56,545 bases of DNA, taken from Bacteroidota bacterium. Its GTDB lineage: Bacteria > Bacteroidota > Bacteroidia > Bacteroidales > UBA7960. The notes below the pieces were generated by a model, which was not told the DNA's origin, made no database searches, and saw only the letters and a list, made by a program, of their open reading frames with translations. Of the stretch, positions 42,537 to 51,208 are shown piece by piece. Position numbers and translations under genes: made by a program. The DNA lies in assembly GCA_018335675.1 (NCBI GenBank), contig JAGXRQ010000060.1, forward strand, positions 1-56,545, read 5' to 3'. Every line of letters begins with the position of its first letter. Positions within the stretch are counted from its first letter, which is position 1.

Positions 42537-45459
42537 GATTACCTATTTCGCTATAATCTCAATGGCGTTATGCTTTTCTTGCAAAACTGACACAAGAGTT
42601 GAACGCCCTGCAGATTATGTAAATCCATTCATTGGAACAGATGCTCACGGTCATACTTATCCCGGAGCAGCTATGCCTTTTGGGATGGTTCAGCTTAGCC
42701 CTGACACACGCCTAGGTGGATGGGATGGTGCATCGGGTTACCATTACTCTGATTCAGTTATTTATGGGTTTACACATACTGCTCTAAATGGAACCGGAGT
42801 TGGTGATTATGGAGATATTCTTTTAATGCCATGCATTGGGGAAGCAGCGCTCATAAACACCGATTATCTTTCTCCTTTTCAAAAGAAAAACGAAAAGGCA
42901 ATAGCCGGTTATTACAGTGTTTTTCTTGATAAGCCAGGGGTACTTGCTGAACTTACTACAACAACGCGTGTTGGTTATCATCGTTATACTTTTCCGCAAT
43001 CGTCAGAGGCAAATATTATTATCGACTTAGAACATAGAGATAAAGTTACTGATTCATGGATTGAGTTTGTTAGTGAAACAGAAATTAGAGGTATGCGACG
43101 TTCTTCTAATTGGGCAAACGACATGGTTTGGTATTTTCATATGGAATTTTCTAAGCCCTTTGTTAGAAAGGGAGTGGCTCTAAATAATCAGTTGCTTCAT
43201 GGAGAGAATTTCACAAGAGGAACTAATGTAAAGGCTTTTGTTGGTTTTGAAACCCAACACAATGAGCAAGTTGAAGTAAAGGTATCTTTATCAGCTGTCG
43301 ACTCTGAAGGTGCAATAAAAAATTTAAAGGCGGAAATTCCCGATTGGGGTTTCGATGAAGTAAAGCAAAATGCATTCAATGCATGGAATGATGAGCTAAG
43401 TAAAATTATTGTTACAGGAAATTCTGATGACCCAAAAACTGTCTTTTATTCAGCATTATATCATGCATTTTTACAGCCAAATACATTTATGGATGTTGAT
43501 AATCGTTATAGAGGAATTGACAAGAATATTCATTCTGCCAATGGATTTACAAATTATACAGTTTTCTCACTTTGGGATACATACAGAACATGGCATCCAC
43601 TAATGACAATTATAGAACAGAAACGCACAAATGATTTTGTTCGTGTGATGCTTGACATGTATGAAAAAGGTGGATTACTGCCTATTTGGGAGTTAGCGGC
43701 TAATGAAACTTATTGCATGATTGGCAATCACTCTATCTCTGTAATTGCCGATGCTTTTATTAAAGGTGTTGATGACTTTGATAATGAAAAAGCTCTTGAA
43801 GCTATGATTCATAGTGCTACACGTGAGCATTACGGACTTGGAGCTTATCAAAAATATGGACATATTCCCGGCGACAAAGAGCATGAATCTATTTCTAAAA
43901 CTCTTGAATATGCTTATAACGATTGGTGCATTGCTGTTATGGCAAAAGAAATGGGGTATGATGAAATATACCGCGAATACATTAAAAGAGCTCAATATTA
44001 TAAAAACATTTTCGACCCTGAGAGCGGTTTTATGCGGCCACGTCTCAACGGAGGATGGCTTACTCCGTTCGATCCTACTAAAGTAGATTGGCATTTCACT
44101 GAAGCCAACTCATGGCAGTATAGCTTTTATGTGCCTCATGATATTACAGGGTTTTATACGCTTTATGGTGGTAAAGATATTTTGGCTGCAAAAATTGATG
44201 AACTGTTTGATACTGATGCCAAAATAACCGGACGTGATATGAAAGATATTACCGGATTAATAGGCCAATACGCTCACGGTAACGAACCCAGTCACCATAT
44301 GGCTTATCTATATAATTTCTTAAACCAACCTTGGAAAACTCAAAAGCGCGTCCGTTATATTATGGATGAGCTTTATACAAATAATCCCGATGGAATTAGT
44401 GGAAATGAAGACTGTGGGCAAATGTCGGCTTGGCTCATTATGAGCGCAATGGGGTTTTATCCTGTTACTCCCGGCTCACCTGAATATATAATAGGAACTC
44501 CTTGGTTTCCGGAAATGGAAATTTTTCTGGAAAATGGAAATATTTTTAAGATCACTGCCAATAATGTATCTAAGAAGAATTTTTATATACAGTCGGCAAC
44601 TTTAAACGGAACAGATTATACTAAATCTTATCTTTCGCATAGAGATATAATGAGTGGAGGTCATCTCCATTTTGAGATGGGAAGCAAGCCGAACATAAAA
44701 TGGGGTAGTGGTGATAATGATGTGCCAGTGTCTTATATTTCTGATGAATTGTTGCTGCCAATTCCTTTCATTATGGCCGAAGAGCAAAGAATAAAAGATA
44801 AAATGGAAGTATCTATAAATACTATAATTGCTGATGTTGATATTTATTATACATTAGACGGCACTACGCCCACAATTGAGTCGGAAAAATATGTCGAACC
44901 CTTTGTTCTTACTTCTACTAAAACACTCAAAGCAGTTGCATATAAGGATGGTAAATATAGCTTCCCGGTTCAGGCTGATTTTGTTAAAATTGACATTAAT
45001 CGAAGTATTGAGATTAAGTCGCAATGGAGCCCAAGTTACCATGCAGGTGGGCCTGAGGCTCTAATAGATGGAGTTCGTGGAGCATCAAATTGGAGATTAG
45101 GAGGTTGGCACGGGTATCAAGCTACAGATTTTGAAGCAATTGTTGACCTTGGTAAAATTCAACCAATAAATTATTTAGCCGCCGGTTTTATTCAGGATAT
45201 ACGTTCATGGATATGGATGCCGAAAGATGTTACTTTCTTTGTGTCAAAAGATGGTGATGCTTTTACACAAGTTGCTAAGATTCTTAACAAAATCCCGTCA
45301 GATGATTATGATATATATCAGGAAGATCTTAAAGCAAATGTTAATACATCTGCAAGATTTATAAAGGTAAAGGCTACAAACTACGGGAAAATTCCCCATT
45401 GGCATTTGGGAGCAGGTGGGAATGCTTTTATTTTTATTGATGAAATAATTATAAATTAG
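42523..45459 (+). CDS. Alpha-mannosidase lipoprotein, glycoside hydrolase family 92, with C-terminal binding domains
   Basis: Calcium-dependent exo-alpha-mannosidase typical of Bacteroidota that trim N-glycans or yeast mannan. The 978-residue protein has a lipoprotein signal (MKQIKITYFAIISMALCFSC, Cys20), the GH92 N-terminal signature DYVNPFIGTDAHGHTYPGA, LGGWDGASGYHYSD, and the catalytic barrel segments TVFSLWDTYRTWHPL and GNEDCGQMSAWLIMSAMGFYP. After about residue 765 come a chitobiase-type Ig domain (VDIYYTLDGTTPT) and a discoidin/F5-8 type C domain (ALIDGVRGASNWRLGGWHGY). The start overlaps the beta-mannosidase stop by 14 bases, so translation is probably coupled. Together the two enzymes would remove alpha- and beta-linked mannose. 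Confidence 0.95.
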   Translation: MKQIKITYFAIISMALCFSCKTDTRVERPADYVNPFIGTDAHGHTYPGAAMPFGMVQLSPDTRLGGWDGASGYHYSDSVIYGFTHTALNGTGVGDYGDILLMPCIGEAALINTDYLSPFQKKNEKAIAGYYSVFLDKPGVLAELTTTTRVGYHRYTFPQSSEANIIIDLEHRDKVTDSWIEFVSETEIRGMRRSSNWANDMVWYFHMEFSKPFVRKGVALNNQLLHGENFTRGTNVKAFVGFETQHNEQVEVKVSLSAVDSEGAIKNLKAEIPDWGFDEVKQNAFNAWNDELSKIIVTGNSDDPKTVFYSALYHAFLQPNTFMDVDNRYRGIDKNIHSANGFTNYTVFSLWDTYRTWHPLMTIIEQKRTNDFVRVMLDMYEKGGLLPIWELAANETYCMIGNHSISVIADAFIKGVDDFDNEKALEAMIHSATREHYGLGAYQKYGHIPGDKEHESISKTLEYAYNDWCIAVMAKEMGYDEIYREYIKRAQYYKNIFDPESGFMRPRLNGGWLTPFDPTKVDWHFTEANSWQYSFYVPHDITGFYTLYGGKDILAAKIDELFDTDAKITGRDMKDITGLIGQYAHGNEPSHHMAYLYNFLNQPWKTQKRVRYIMDELYTNNPDGISGNEDCGQMSAWLIMSAMGFYPVTPGSPEYIIGTPWFPEMEIFLENGNIFKITANNVSKKNFYIQSATLNGTDYTKSYLSHRDIMSGGHLHFEMGSKPNIKWGSGDNDVPVSYISDELLLPIPFIMAEEQRIKDKMEVSINTIIADVDIYYTLDGTTPTIESEKYVEPFVLTSTKTLKAVAYKDGKYSFPVQADFVKIDINRSIEIKSQWSPSYHAGGPEALIDGVRGASNWRLGGWHGYQATDFEAIVDLGKIQPINYLAAGFIQDIRSWIWMPKDVTFFVSKDGDAFTQVAKILNKIPSDDYDIYQEDLKANVNTSARFIKVKATNYGKIPHWHLGAGGNAFIFIDEIIIN

Positions 45460-45583
45460 CACTTTATACAGCAGAAGTAAGACTATTCCCTAGAACCATT
45501 AAATATGTAGTTTTTTAGATATGCTATTTTTTTATAATTTTGTCAACACCGAAAAAATCGAATCAATCATAAATCAATAAAAC

Positions 45584-45590
45584 AAAGGAG
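45584..45590 (+). promoter_or_regulatory. Strong Shine-Dalgarno site of the rubrerythrin gene
   Basis: AAAGGAG seven bases before the ATG. It stands out because the other genes in the window have A-rich leaders without such a site. TAATTTTG at 45535-45542 may be the -7 element of the promoter. Confidence 0.7.
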
Positions 45591-45597
45591 ACTAACT

Positions 45598-46179
45598 ATG
45601 TCAGAAAAAAGTATCAAAGGAACAAAAACCGAAAAGAATTTATTAAAATCTTTTGCAGGCGAATCTCAAGCTGCCAGACGCTATGAAATGTTTTCAAAGA
45701 TTGCTAAAAAAGAAGGTTACGAGCAGATAGCTGCAATTTTTCAAGAAACTGCAGATCAGGAAAAAATGCACGCTAAAACTTTCTTCGAATATCTTGAAGG
45801 CGGAATGGTAGAAATTACTGCTGCATATCCTGCAGGTGTTTTAGGCACAACAACTGAAAACCTTAAAGCTGCTGCTGATGGCGAAAACGAAGAATGGACA
45901 GATCTTTATCCTGAGTTTGCCAAAATTGCCGAAGAAGAAGGATTTAAGAAAGTTGCTACTTCTTACAAACTTATCTCTCAGGTTGAAAAACATCATGAAA
46001 ACCGCTATCGCAAATTGTTATCTAATATTATAGACGACAAAGTTTTCAAAAGAGGCGAAAAGGTTCAATGGTCGTGCCGCAAGTGCGGATATATCCACGA
46101 AGGCGAAAAAGCGCTTAATGCTTGTCCAGTATGCCGCCATCCGCAGGCATATTTCGAATTGTTGGGTGAGAATTATTAG
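45598..46179 (+). CDS. rbr: Rubrerythrin
   Basis: Non-haem diiron peroxidase that removes hydrogen peroxide in anaerobes, using electrons from rubredoxin or an NADH reductase. The 193-residue protein has the ferritin-like four-helix domain with iron-ligand segments [14 protein letters not shown] (Glu22), [19 protein letters not shown] and [15 protein letters not shown], and a C-terminal rubredoxin-like site with Cys160, Cys163, Cys176 and Cys179. It is a single-gene unit: promoter-like and Shine-Dalgarno sequences before it, terminator hairpin after it. Its presence supports an anaerobic or microaerophilic host. Confidence 0.96.
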   Translation: MSEKSIKGTKTEKNLLKSFAGESQAARRYEMFSKIAKKEGYEQIAAIFQETADQEKMHAKTFFEYLEGGMVEITAAYPAGVLGTTTENLKAAADGENEEWTDLYPEFAKIAEEEGFKKVATSYKLISQVEKHHENRYRKLLSNIIDDKVFKRGEKVQWSCRKCGYIHEGEKALNACPVCRHPQAYFELLGENY

Positions 46180-46201
46180 AAAAACTTTTTATAACAATCG
46201 G

Positions 46202-46232
46202 GAGGCAAGTTTATGTTTGCCTCTTTTTTTTT
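46202..46232 (+). terminator. Terminator of the rubrerythrin gene
   Basis: Seven-bp stem GAGGCAA / TTGCCTC with an eight-base loop followed by nine T residues, 23 bases after the stop. Confidence 0.88.
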
Positions 46233-46419
46233 GTCAAATTTTTAAGTTTTGTTTATCAAAATCTATCTATTAATATTTTTCTTCAGTATTTGTGTTTCAA
46301 GATTTATATTCGTTTCATCACAGTAATTGATCTTTGCTAGAACCTGAAAAAATCAGGTTTGTTAAGGGTTTGCTCTGCAAAGGCTCTGCTAATTGCAATG
46401 CTTTGAAAAAGAGTGCAAT

Positions 46420-46453
46420 TTTGAAAACTCTCATAAGAAAATCATTATCTTTG
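46420..46453 (+). promoter_or_regulatory. Promoter of rhuM
   Basis: TTTG at 46420-46423, 22-base spacer, TATCTTTG at 46446-46453. The same -7 octamer is used before the ATPase gene at 47574-47581. Confidence 0.55.
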
Positions 46454-46520
46454 AATTTTAAGATGAATACAAAACCAACTCCAAAATTATAAAACCTAAA
46501 ATTTTTAGTCAAAAAACAAT

Positions 46521-47501
46521 ATGGAGAAAAAGCACTCAGATTTTATTTTGTTTAAAACCGAAGACGAAAAAATAGCAGTAGATGTTCGTTTTGAGGAAGA
46601 AACAGTATGGCTTACCCAAGACCAAATGGCTACATTATTTGAAAGGGATAGGACTGTAATTGTTAAGCATATTGCCAACATATTTTCGGAGGGAGAATTG
46701 GACGAAAAAAGCAATGTGCAAAAATTGCACATTGCAAATTCAGACAAACCTGTGAAGTTTTACAATCTGAATGTTATTATTTCGGTGGGGTATAGAGTAA
46801 AATCACAACGTGGCACACAATTTCGTATTTGGGCAACCAAACGACTGAACGAATATATCCGCAAGGGTTTTACCATGGACGATGAACGCCTCAAAAATCT
46901 GGGCGGTGGTGGTTATTGGAAAGAACTACTGCAACGCATACGTGATATTCGTGCATCCGAAAAAGTATTTTATCGTCAGGTTCTTGATATTTACGCAACC
47001 AGTATTGACTACGACCCCAAGGCAGAAGTTTCAATTGAGTTTTTCAAAAAAGTGCAAAACAAAATTCATTATGCAGTTCATGGTCAAACGGCAGCAGAAG
47101 TTATTTTTGCCCGTGCTGATGCCGAAAAAGAATTTATGGGATTGATGACTTTCCCCGGTAGTCGTCCATACCTTAAAGATGTTGTGGTTGCAAAAAATTA
47201 TTTGGACGAAAAAGAGCTTCGTTCGCTTGGGCAAATAATATCAGGGTATCTGGATTTTGCAGAACGTCAAGCCGAAAGAGAACAAACTATGACAATGAAA
47301 GATTGGGCTGAACATTTGGATAAAATCCTGACAATGAGTGGTGAAAAGCTGTTAAAAGGAGCAGGCCCTATAAAACATGAAGTTGCCATCGAAAAGGCTA
47401 CCACAGAGTATAAGAAGTATCAACAAAAAACATTGAGTGAGGCAGAAAAAAACTATTTAGAAAGTTTGAAGTTTTTAGAAACTAAAACCAAAAAAAAGTA
47501 A
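46521..47501 (+). CDS. rhuM: RhuM family protein
   Basis: A 326-residue member of the RhuM family (Virulence_RhuM, PF13310), first seen in a Salmonella pathogenicity island and now found scattered in accessory regions; the molecular function is not established. Visible family features: the N-terminal helix-turn-helix-like segment ETVWLTQDQMATLFERDRTVI, the FYNLNVIISVGYRVKSQRGTQFRIWAT core, GGGGYWKELLQRIRDIRASEKVFYRQV, and IHYAVHGQTAAEVIFARAD. The C-terminal 60 residues are charged and helical. The coding region contains an 11-bp perfect inverted repeat (46711-46735) near its 5' end. It has its own promoter and lies next to an AAA ATPase gene; together they look like an inserted accessory pair. 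Confidence 0.9.
   Translation: MEKKHSDFILFKTEDEKIAVDVRFEEETVWLTQDQMATLFERDRTVIVKHIANIFSEGELDEKSNVQKLHIANSDKPVKFYNLNVIISVGYRVKSQRGTQFRIWATKRLNEYIRKGFTMDDERLKNLGGGGYWKELLQRIRDIRASEKVFYRQVLDIYATSIDYDPKAEVSIEFFKKVQNKIHYAVHGQTAAEVIFARADAEKEFMGLMTFPGSRPYLKDVVVAKNYLDEKELRSLGQIISGYLDFAERQAEREQTMTMKDWAEHLDKILTMSGEKLLKGAGPIKHEVAIEKATTEYKKYQQKTLSEAEKNYLESLKFLETKTKKK
46711..46735. repeat. Perfect 11-bp inverted repeat inside rhuM
   Basis: GCAATGTGCAA, loop AAA, TTGCACATTGC. In RNA this would be a stable hairpin within the coding region, about 190 bases into the gene; in DNA it could be a binding site for the helix-turn-helix-like N-terminus of RhuM. Both are inference. Confidence 0.8.
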
Positions 47502-47549
47502 GTTAAAAAACATAACATTAGGATATCGTAATGACTTTTGGTTATTATA

Positions 47550-47581
47550 TTTGGTCATTATAATTTTAATCTGTATCTTTG
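47550..47581 (+). promoter_or_regulatory. Promoter immediately before the AAA ATPase gene
   Basis: TTTG at 47550-47553, a 20-base spacer and TATCTTTG at 47574-47581 fit the consensus closely. The start codon at 47591 would then be only a few bases after transcription begins. Confidence 0.55.
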
Positions 47582-47590
47582 AAAGAAAAA

Positions 47591-48706
47591 ATGTTTCCTA
47601 GAATTTTAGAAAAAAGAATTAGAGAAAAAATTGGCGGAGGTAAGGCAATTGTCTTGGTTGGGGCTAGGCAAGTTGGAAAAACAACCATGATTAATAGCAT
47701 ATTAAAAGACCTCGACTTTTTATTTCTGGATGCAGATGATCCTACCACTAGGTCTATGCTAACAAATCCAAACACAGAGCAAATCAGGACAATATTAGCA
47801 GATAATAAAATAGTATTTATAGATGAAGCTCAAAGAATTTCTGGAATAGGACTTACTCTTAAGATAATCACTGACCAATTTAAAGAAGTTCAATTATTTG
47901 TTAGCGGCTCATCGTCATTTGACCTTGGTAATGAATTGAATGAACCATTAACAGGAAGAAAATGGGAATATGAAATGTTTCCTATTTCGTGGGAGGAATA
48001 TGAAAATAAAATCGGTTATGTTAAATCAGAGCAACAAATAGAGAATCGTTTGCTTTATGGGTTCTATCCTGAAGTAATAAATAATCAAGGAAAAGAAAAA
48101 GAAACATTGAAAAACCTTGTGAACAGTTACTTATATAGAGATATTCTAGCATTTTCTGATATTAGGAAACCAGAAGTTCTTGAAAAACTGCTACAAGCAC
48201 TAGCCCTTCAATTGGGAAGTGAAGTAAACTATAATGAATTAGCGCAAACTGTTGGAATAAACAAGGTTACGATACAAAAATACATTGAGCTTTTGGAAAA
48301 AGGTTATATTGTTTTCAGACTTAACAGCTTTAGTAGGAATTTAAGAAATGAAATAAAGCAAAATCGGAAAATATACTTCTATGATAATGGTATAAGGAAT
48401 ATGATTATTGGAAACTTCAATCCACTTGAATTAAGAGTGGATAAAGGAGCACTTTGGGAAAACTTTTTAGTTTCCGAAAGAAGAAAACAAAACCTCTATA
48501 AAGACACCTTCTCAAAAATGTATTTTTGGAGAACAAAGCAACAACAAGAAATTGATTTTGTGGAAGAAAACAATGGAAAGATTTATGGATATGAATTTAA
48601 GTGGAACAGCAAAAAATCAAGTTTTCCTTTGAAATTCATAGAAACGTATAATGCGGAAACATTTTTGATAAACAAAGATAATTTTAGAAGCTTTGTGAAA
48701 AATTAA
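47591..48706 (+). CDS. AAA_14 ATPase with DUF4143 (PD-(D/E)XK-like) C-terminal domain
   Basis: A 371-residue ATPase of the widespread AAA_14/DUF4143 group, whose cellular role is unknown. Walker A is GARQVGKT at 24-31, Walker B is FIDEAQR, and a sensor-like LFVSGSSSFDL follows. A winged-helix-like middle (ELAQTVGINKVTIQKYIELLEKGYIVF) leads to the C-terminal domain. There Asp322 (EIDFV), Glu335 and Lys337 (YEFKW) line up as a D...ExK motif of the PD-(D/E)XK nuclease fold to which DUF4143 belongs. The ATG at 47591 is chosen; an in-frame TTG at 47579 overlaps the promoter. It follows rhuM on the same strand but appears to have its own promoter. Confidence 0.88.
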   Translation: MFPRILEKRIREKIGGGKAIVLVGARQVGKTTMINSILKDLDFLFLDADDPTTRSMLTNPNTEQIRTILADNKIVFIDEAQRISGIGLTLKIITDQFKEVQLFVSGSSSFDLGNELNEPLTGRKWEYEMFPISWEEYENKIGYVKSEQQIENRLLYGFYPEVINNQGKEKETLKNLVNSYLYRDILAFSDIRKPEVLEKLLQALALQLGSEVNYNELAQTVGINKVTIQKYIELLEKGYIVFRLNSFSRNLRNEIKQNRKIYFYDNGIRNMIIGNFNPLELRVDKGALWENFLVSERRKQNLYKDTFSKMYFWRTKQQQEIDFVEENNGKIYGYEFKWNSKKSSFPLKFIETYNAETFLINKDNFRSFVKN

Positions 48707-48799
48707 ATACCAGTGCACAAGTATTATAACAAATTTGAGCTTTGAGGAATTATCAAAGAGTTAGAGGAAAAATCATAATGCCGTTTTAATCTTTCAATC

Positions 48800-51208
48800 T
48801 CAATAAATCCTCAAATATTTCTCAGGATTATACTCATGCATAATGCTATAAATTGCATCAAATACATCTTCTGCATTGGGATTTGAAAAATAATCTCCGT
48901 CGGTGCTGTAAGCAGCTCTGTGTTCTTTGGCTGTTACAGTTGCGGGATTAGCATCGAGATATTTATAGCCATGCTGCTCTTCCAATACGTTTTGCATCAT
49001 AAATGCAGTTGCTCCGCCAGGCACATCCTCATCAAAGAACACAATCTTGTTGGTTTTTTTCAATGATTCTACGATAGTGTGGTTTATATCGAAAGGCAAT
49101 AATGATTGAACATCTATTAGCTCAACGCTTATGTTGTAGTCTTTTAGCTGATTTACTGCATCTTCTGCTATCCTAACACAAGAGCCATATGTTACAAGTG
49201 TTACATCATCACCCTCTTGCAGAATTTCCGGAATACCAAGTGGAATAGTAAATTCTCCTATGTTTTTAGGCAGGGCTTCTTTTAGCCTGTAGCCATTTAG
49301 GGGCTCTATAATCAGCGCAGGGTCGTCGGATTTCAGCATAGTGTTATAAAATCCTGCTGCTCTTGTCATATCTCTTGGAACCAATATATGTATTCCTCTT
49401 ATGGAATTAATAACCATACTAAGCGGACTTCCTGAGTGCCAAATACCTTCAAGTCTGTGACCGCGAGTGCTAATAATCAGAGGAGCTTTTTGCCCGCCTG
49501 CTGTTCGGTAATGAGTTGTTGCCAAATCATCGCTCAACAACTGTAAGCCATATAGCAGATAATCAAAATACTGAATCTCAGCAATAGGTCGAAGCCCACG
49601 AAGCGCCATGCCAATTCCTTGTCCTATTATTGTTGCTTCCCTAATTCCGGTGTCACTTATCCTGATATCTCCGTACTTCGACTGAAGTCCTTCGAGAGTT
49701 TGATTTACTCCTCCAATTCCTCCTACATCCTCCCCGAAGATTAATACCTCAGGATATTTGCTGAAAATGTAATCGTAGTTTTTTAATAGAACTTCTCTTC
49801 CTGTTAAAATCTCAGGCTTTTCATCATAAATCGGTTTAATCTCTTTGATTTTTAAAGGCGACTTTTCTGATTCACTGTATAAATGAGAACTATATCTTTT
49901 TTGATTATCTTCAATGGCGTCATCCAGCCATTGAGTAACTCTTGCTTTTAGAGATTTCTCACTCGAGCAGCTAAAACAAATCAGGCGAAGTATTTTTTTT
50001 GCAGTTGATATAACGTCTTTTCTGGTTGGTTCGCCTATTCGACTAAGTTCCTGCAATAATGTGTCTATTTTATCAGATTTTAGACAGTTGCATGTAGAAA
50101 TATTAACCATTTCAATAAATTGCTTTCTTTTTTCAAGAATTGGATTTTGAAAATCCTTCCAAGCCTTTGCTTTAGCTTCCTTAACTGCTTGAGCAGCTTT
50201 TGTCTCAATTTCAGACAGTTCTTTCTCGGATGCAATTCCTTCCGACAATATCCATTCTTTCATCTTTAAGATACCATCAAAATCTTTTTCCCATTTAAGT
50301 CTTTCTTCCGATTTATATCTTTCGTGAGATCCGGATGTGCTATGCCCCTGAGGTTGAGTTACCTCTGTAATGTGGAATAAAACAGGCCTATGCTCATTGC
50401 GGCAGATTTCAATACCTTCTGTATATGTATTTATAAGACCAGGATAATCCCAGGCTTTTGCTTTGTATATTTTATAACCGTTGCTGTTTTTTTCAGCTTC
50501 AAAGCCTTTTAGAATTTCAGAAATACTTCCTTTTGTAGTTTGATATTTAATTGGAACGCTAATTCCGTAGCCATCATCCCAAACAGAAATTGCCATAGGA
50601 ACTTGCAATACGCCGGCTGCATTAATTGTTTCAAAAAAATGACCTTCACTTGTAGAAGCGTCGCCTATGGTTCCAAATGCAACTTCATTACCTGCGTTTG
50701 AGAACTTCTTTTGTCCCTTAAGAGCCCTTTCATTTCTGAAAACTTTTGACGCCAATGCCAAGCCCAACAATCTGGGCATTTGCCCGGCAGTAGGGGAGAT
50801 GTCGGCTGATGAATTTTTCTGCTTTGTTAGGTCTTTCCATTCCCCTTTTTCATCAAGACTTCTGGTTGCAAAATGATTATTCATCATTCTGCCTCCGTTT
50901 GCGGGATTTAATGCTATATCTGTATTCCCATAAAGCTGAGCAAAAAATTCCTCAAGAGTGAGCAATCCAATAGCCATCATAAAAGTTTGGTCGCGATAAT
51001 AGCCCGACCTCCAGTCTCCATCTCTGAATACCTTTGCCATTGCCAGTTGAGGTATTTCTTTGCCATCGCCGAAAATGCCGAATTTTGCCTTGCCGGTAAG
51101 AACTTCTCTTCTGCCCAATATGCTTGCCTGACGGCTTTCATTGGCTAAACGATAGTCTCTTAATATTTCTTCTTTGTTATATGGGGTTTTTGCTTTCTTC
51201 TGTGACAT
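48800..51208 (-). CDS. Fused alpha/beta E1 component of a 2-oxoacid dehydrogenase complex
   Basis: Thiamine-diphosphate decarboxylase of a branched-chain 2-oxoacid or pyruvate dehydrogenase complex. In 802 residues it holds the alpha part (about 15-360; GKEIPQLAMAKVF, the ThDP motif GDASTSEGHFFETINAAG, SVWDDGYGISVP) and the beta part (about 465-802; FGEDVGGIGGVNQTLEGL, RISDTGIREATIIGQGIGMA, HYRTAGGQKAPL, GIWHSGSPLSM). Fused E1 proteins are common in Bacteroidota. The linker has an unusual set of four cysteines (Cys373, Cys375, Cys411, Cys414). E2 and E3 genes are not nearby, so the complex type cannot be fixed. Confidence 0.92.
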   Translation of the reverse strand: MSQKKAKTPYNKEEILRDYRLANESRQASILGRREVLTGKAKFGIFGDGKEIPQLAMAKVFRDGDWRSGYYRDQTFMMAIGLLTLEEFFAQLYGNTDIALNPANGGRMMNNHFATRSLDEKGEWKDLTKQKNSSADISPTAGQMPRLLGLALASKVFRNERALKGQKKFSNAGNEVAFGTIGDASTSEGHFFETINAAGVLQVPMAISVWDDGYGISVPIKYQTTKGSISEILKGFEAEKNSNGYKIYKAKAWDYPGLINTYTEGIEICRNEHRPVLFHITEVTQPQGHSTSGSHERYKSEERLKWEKDFDGILKMKEWILSEGIASEKELSEIETKAAQAVKEAKAKAWKDFQNPILEKRKQFIEMVNISTCNCLKSDKIDTLLQELSRIGEPTRKDVISTAKKILRLICFSCSSEKSLKARVTQWLDDAIEDNQKRYSSHLYSESEKSPLKIKEIKPIYDEKPEILTGREVLLKNYDYIFSKYPEVLIFGEDVGGIGGVNQTLEGLQSKYGDIRISDTGIREATIIGQGIGMALRGLRPIAEIQYFDYLLYGLQLLSDDLATTHYRTAGGQKAPLIISTRGHRLEGIWHSGSPLSMVINSIRGIHILVPRDMTRAAGFYNTMLKSDDPALIIEPLNGYRLKEALPKNIGEFTIPLGIPEILQEGDDVTLVTYGSCVRIAEDAVNQLKDYNISVELIDVQSLLPFDINHTIVESLKKTNKIVFFDEDVPGGATAFMMQNVLEEQHGYKYLDANPATVTAKEHRAAYSTDGDYFSNPNAEDVFDAIYSIMHEYNPEKYLRIY

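Larger units (their letters stand above)
46180..46520. promoter_or_regulatory. Spacer between rubrerythrin and rhuM: terminator, hairpin and promoter
   Basis: No gene is supported. A terminator (stem GAGGCAA / TTGCCTC, then nine T) is at 46202-46232. A second perfect hairpin AACCTGA-AAAAA-TCAGGTT is at 46341-46359. A good promoter, TTTG at 46420-46423, a 22-base spacer and TATCTTTG at 46446-46453, points toward rhuM. Confidence 0.7.

Noticed and set aside
46318-46512. Open frame of 64 codons on the minus strand in the spacer before rhuM
   Set aside because: It covers the rhuM promoter and a hairpin, has no family match and no promoter of its own.
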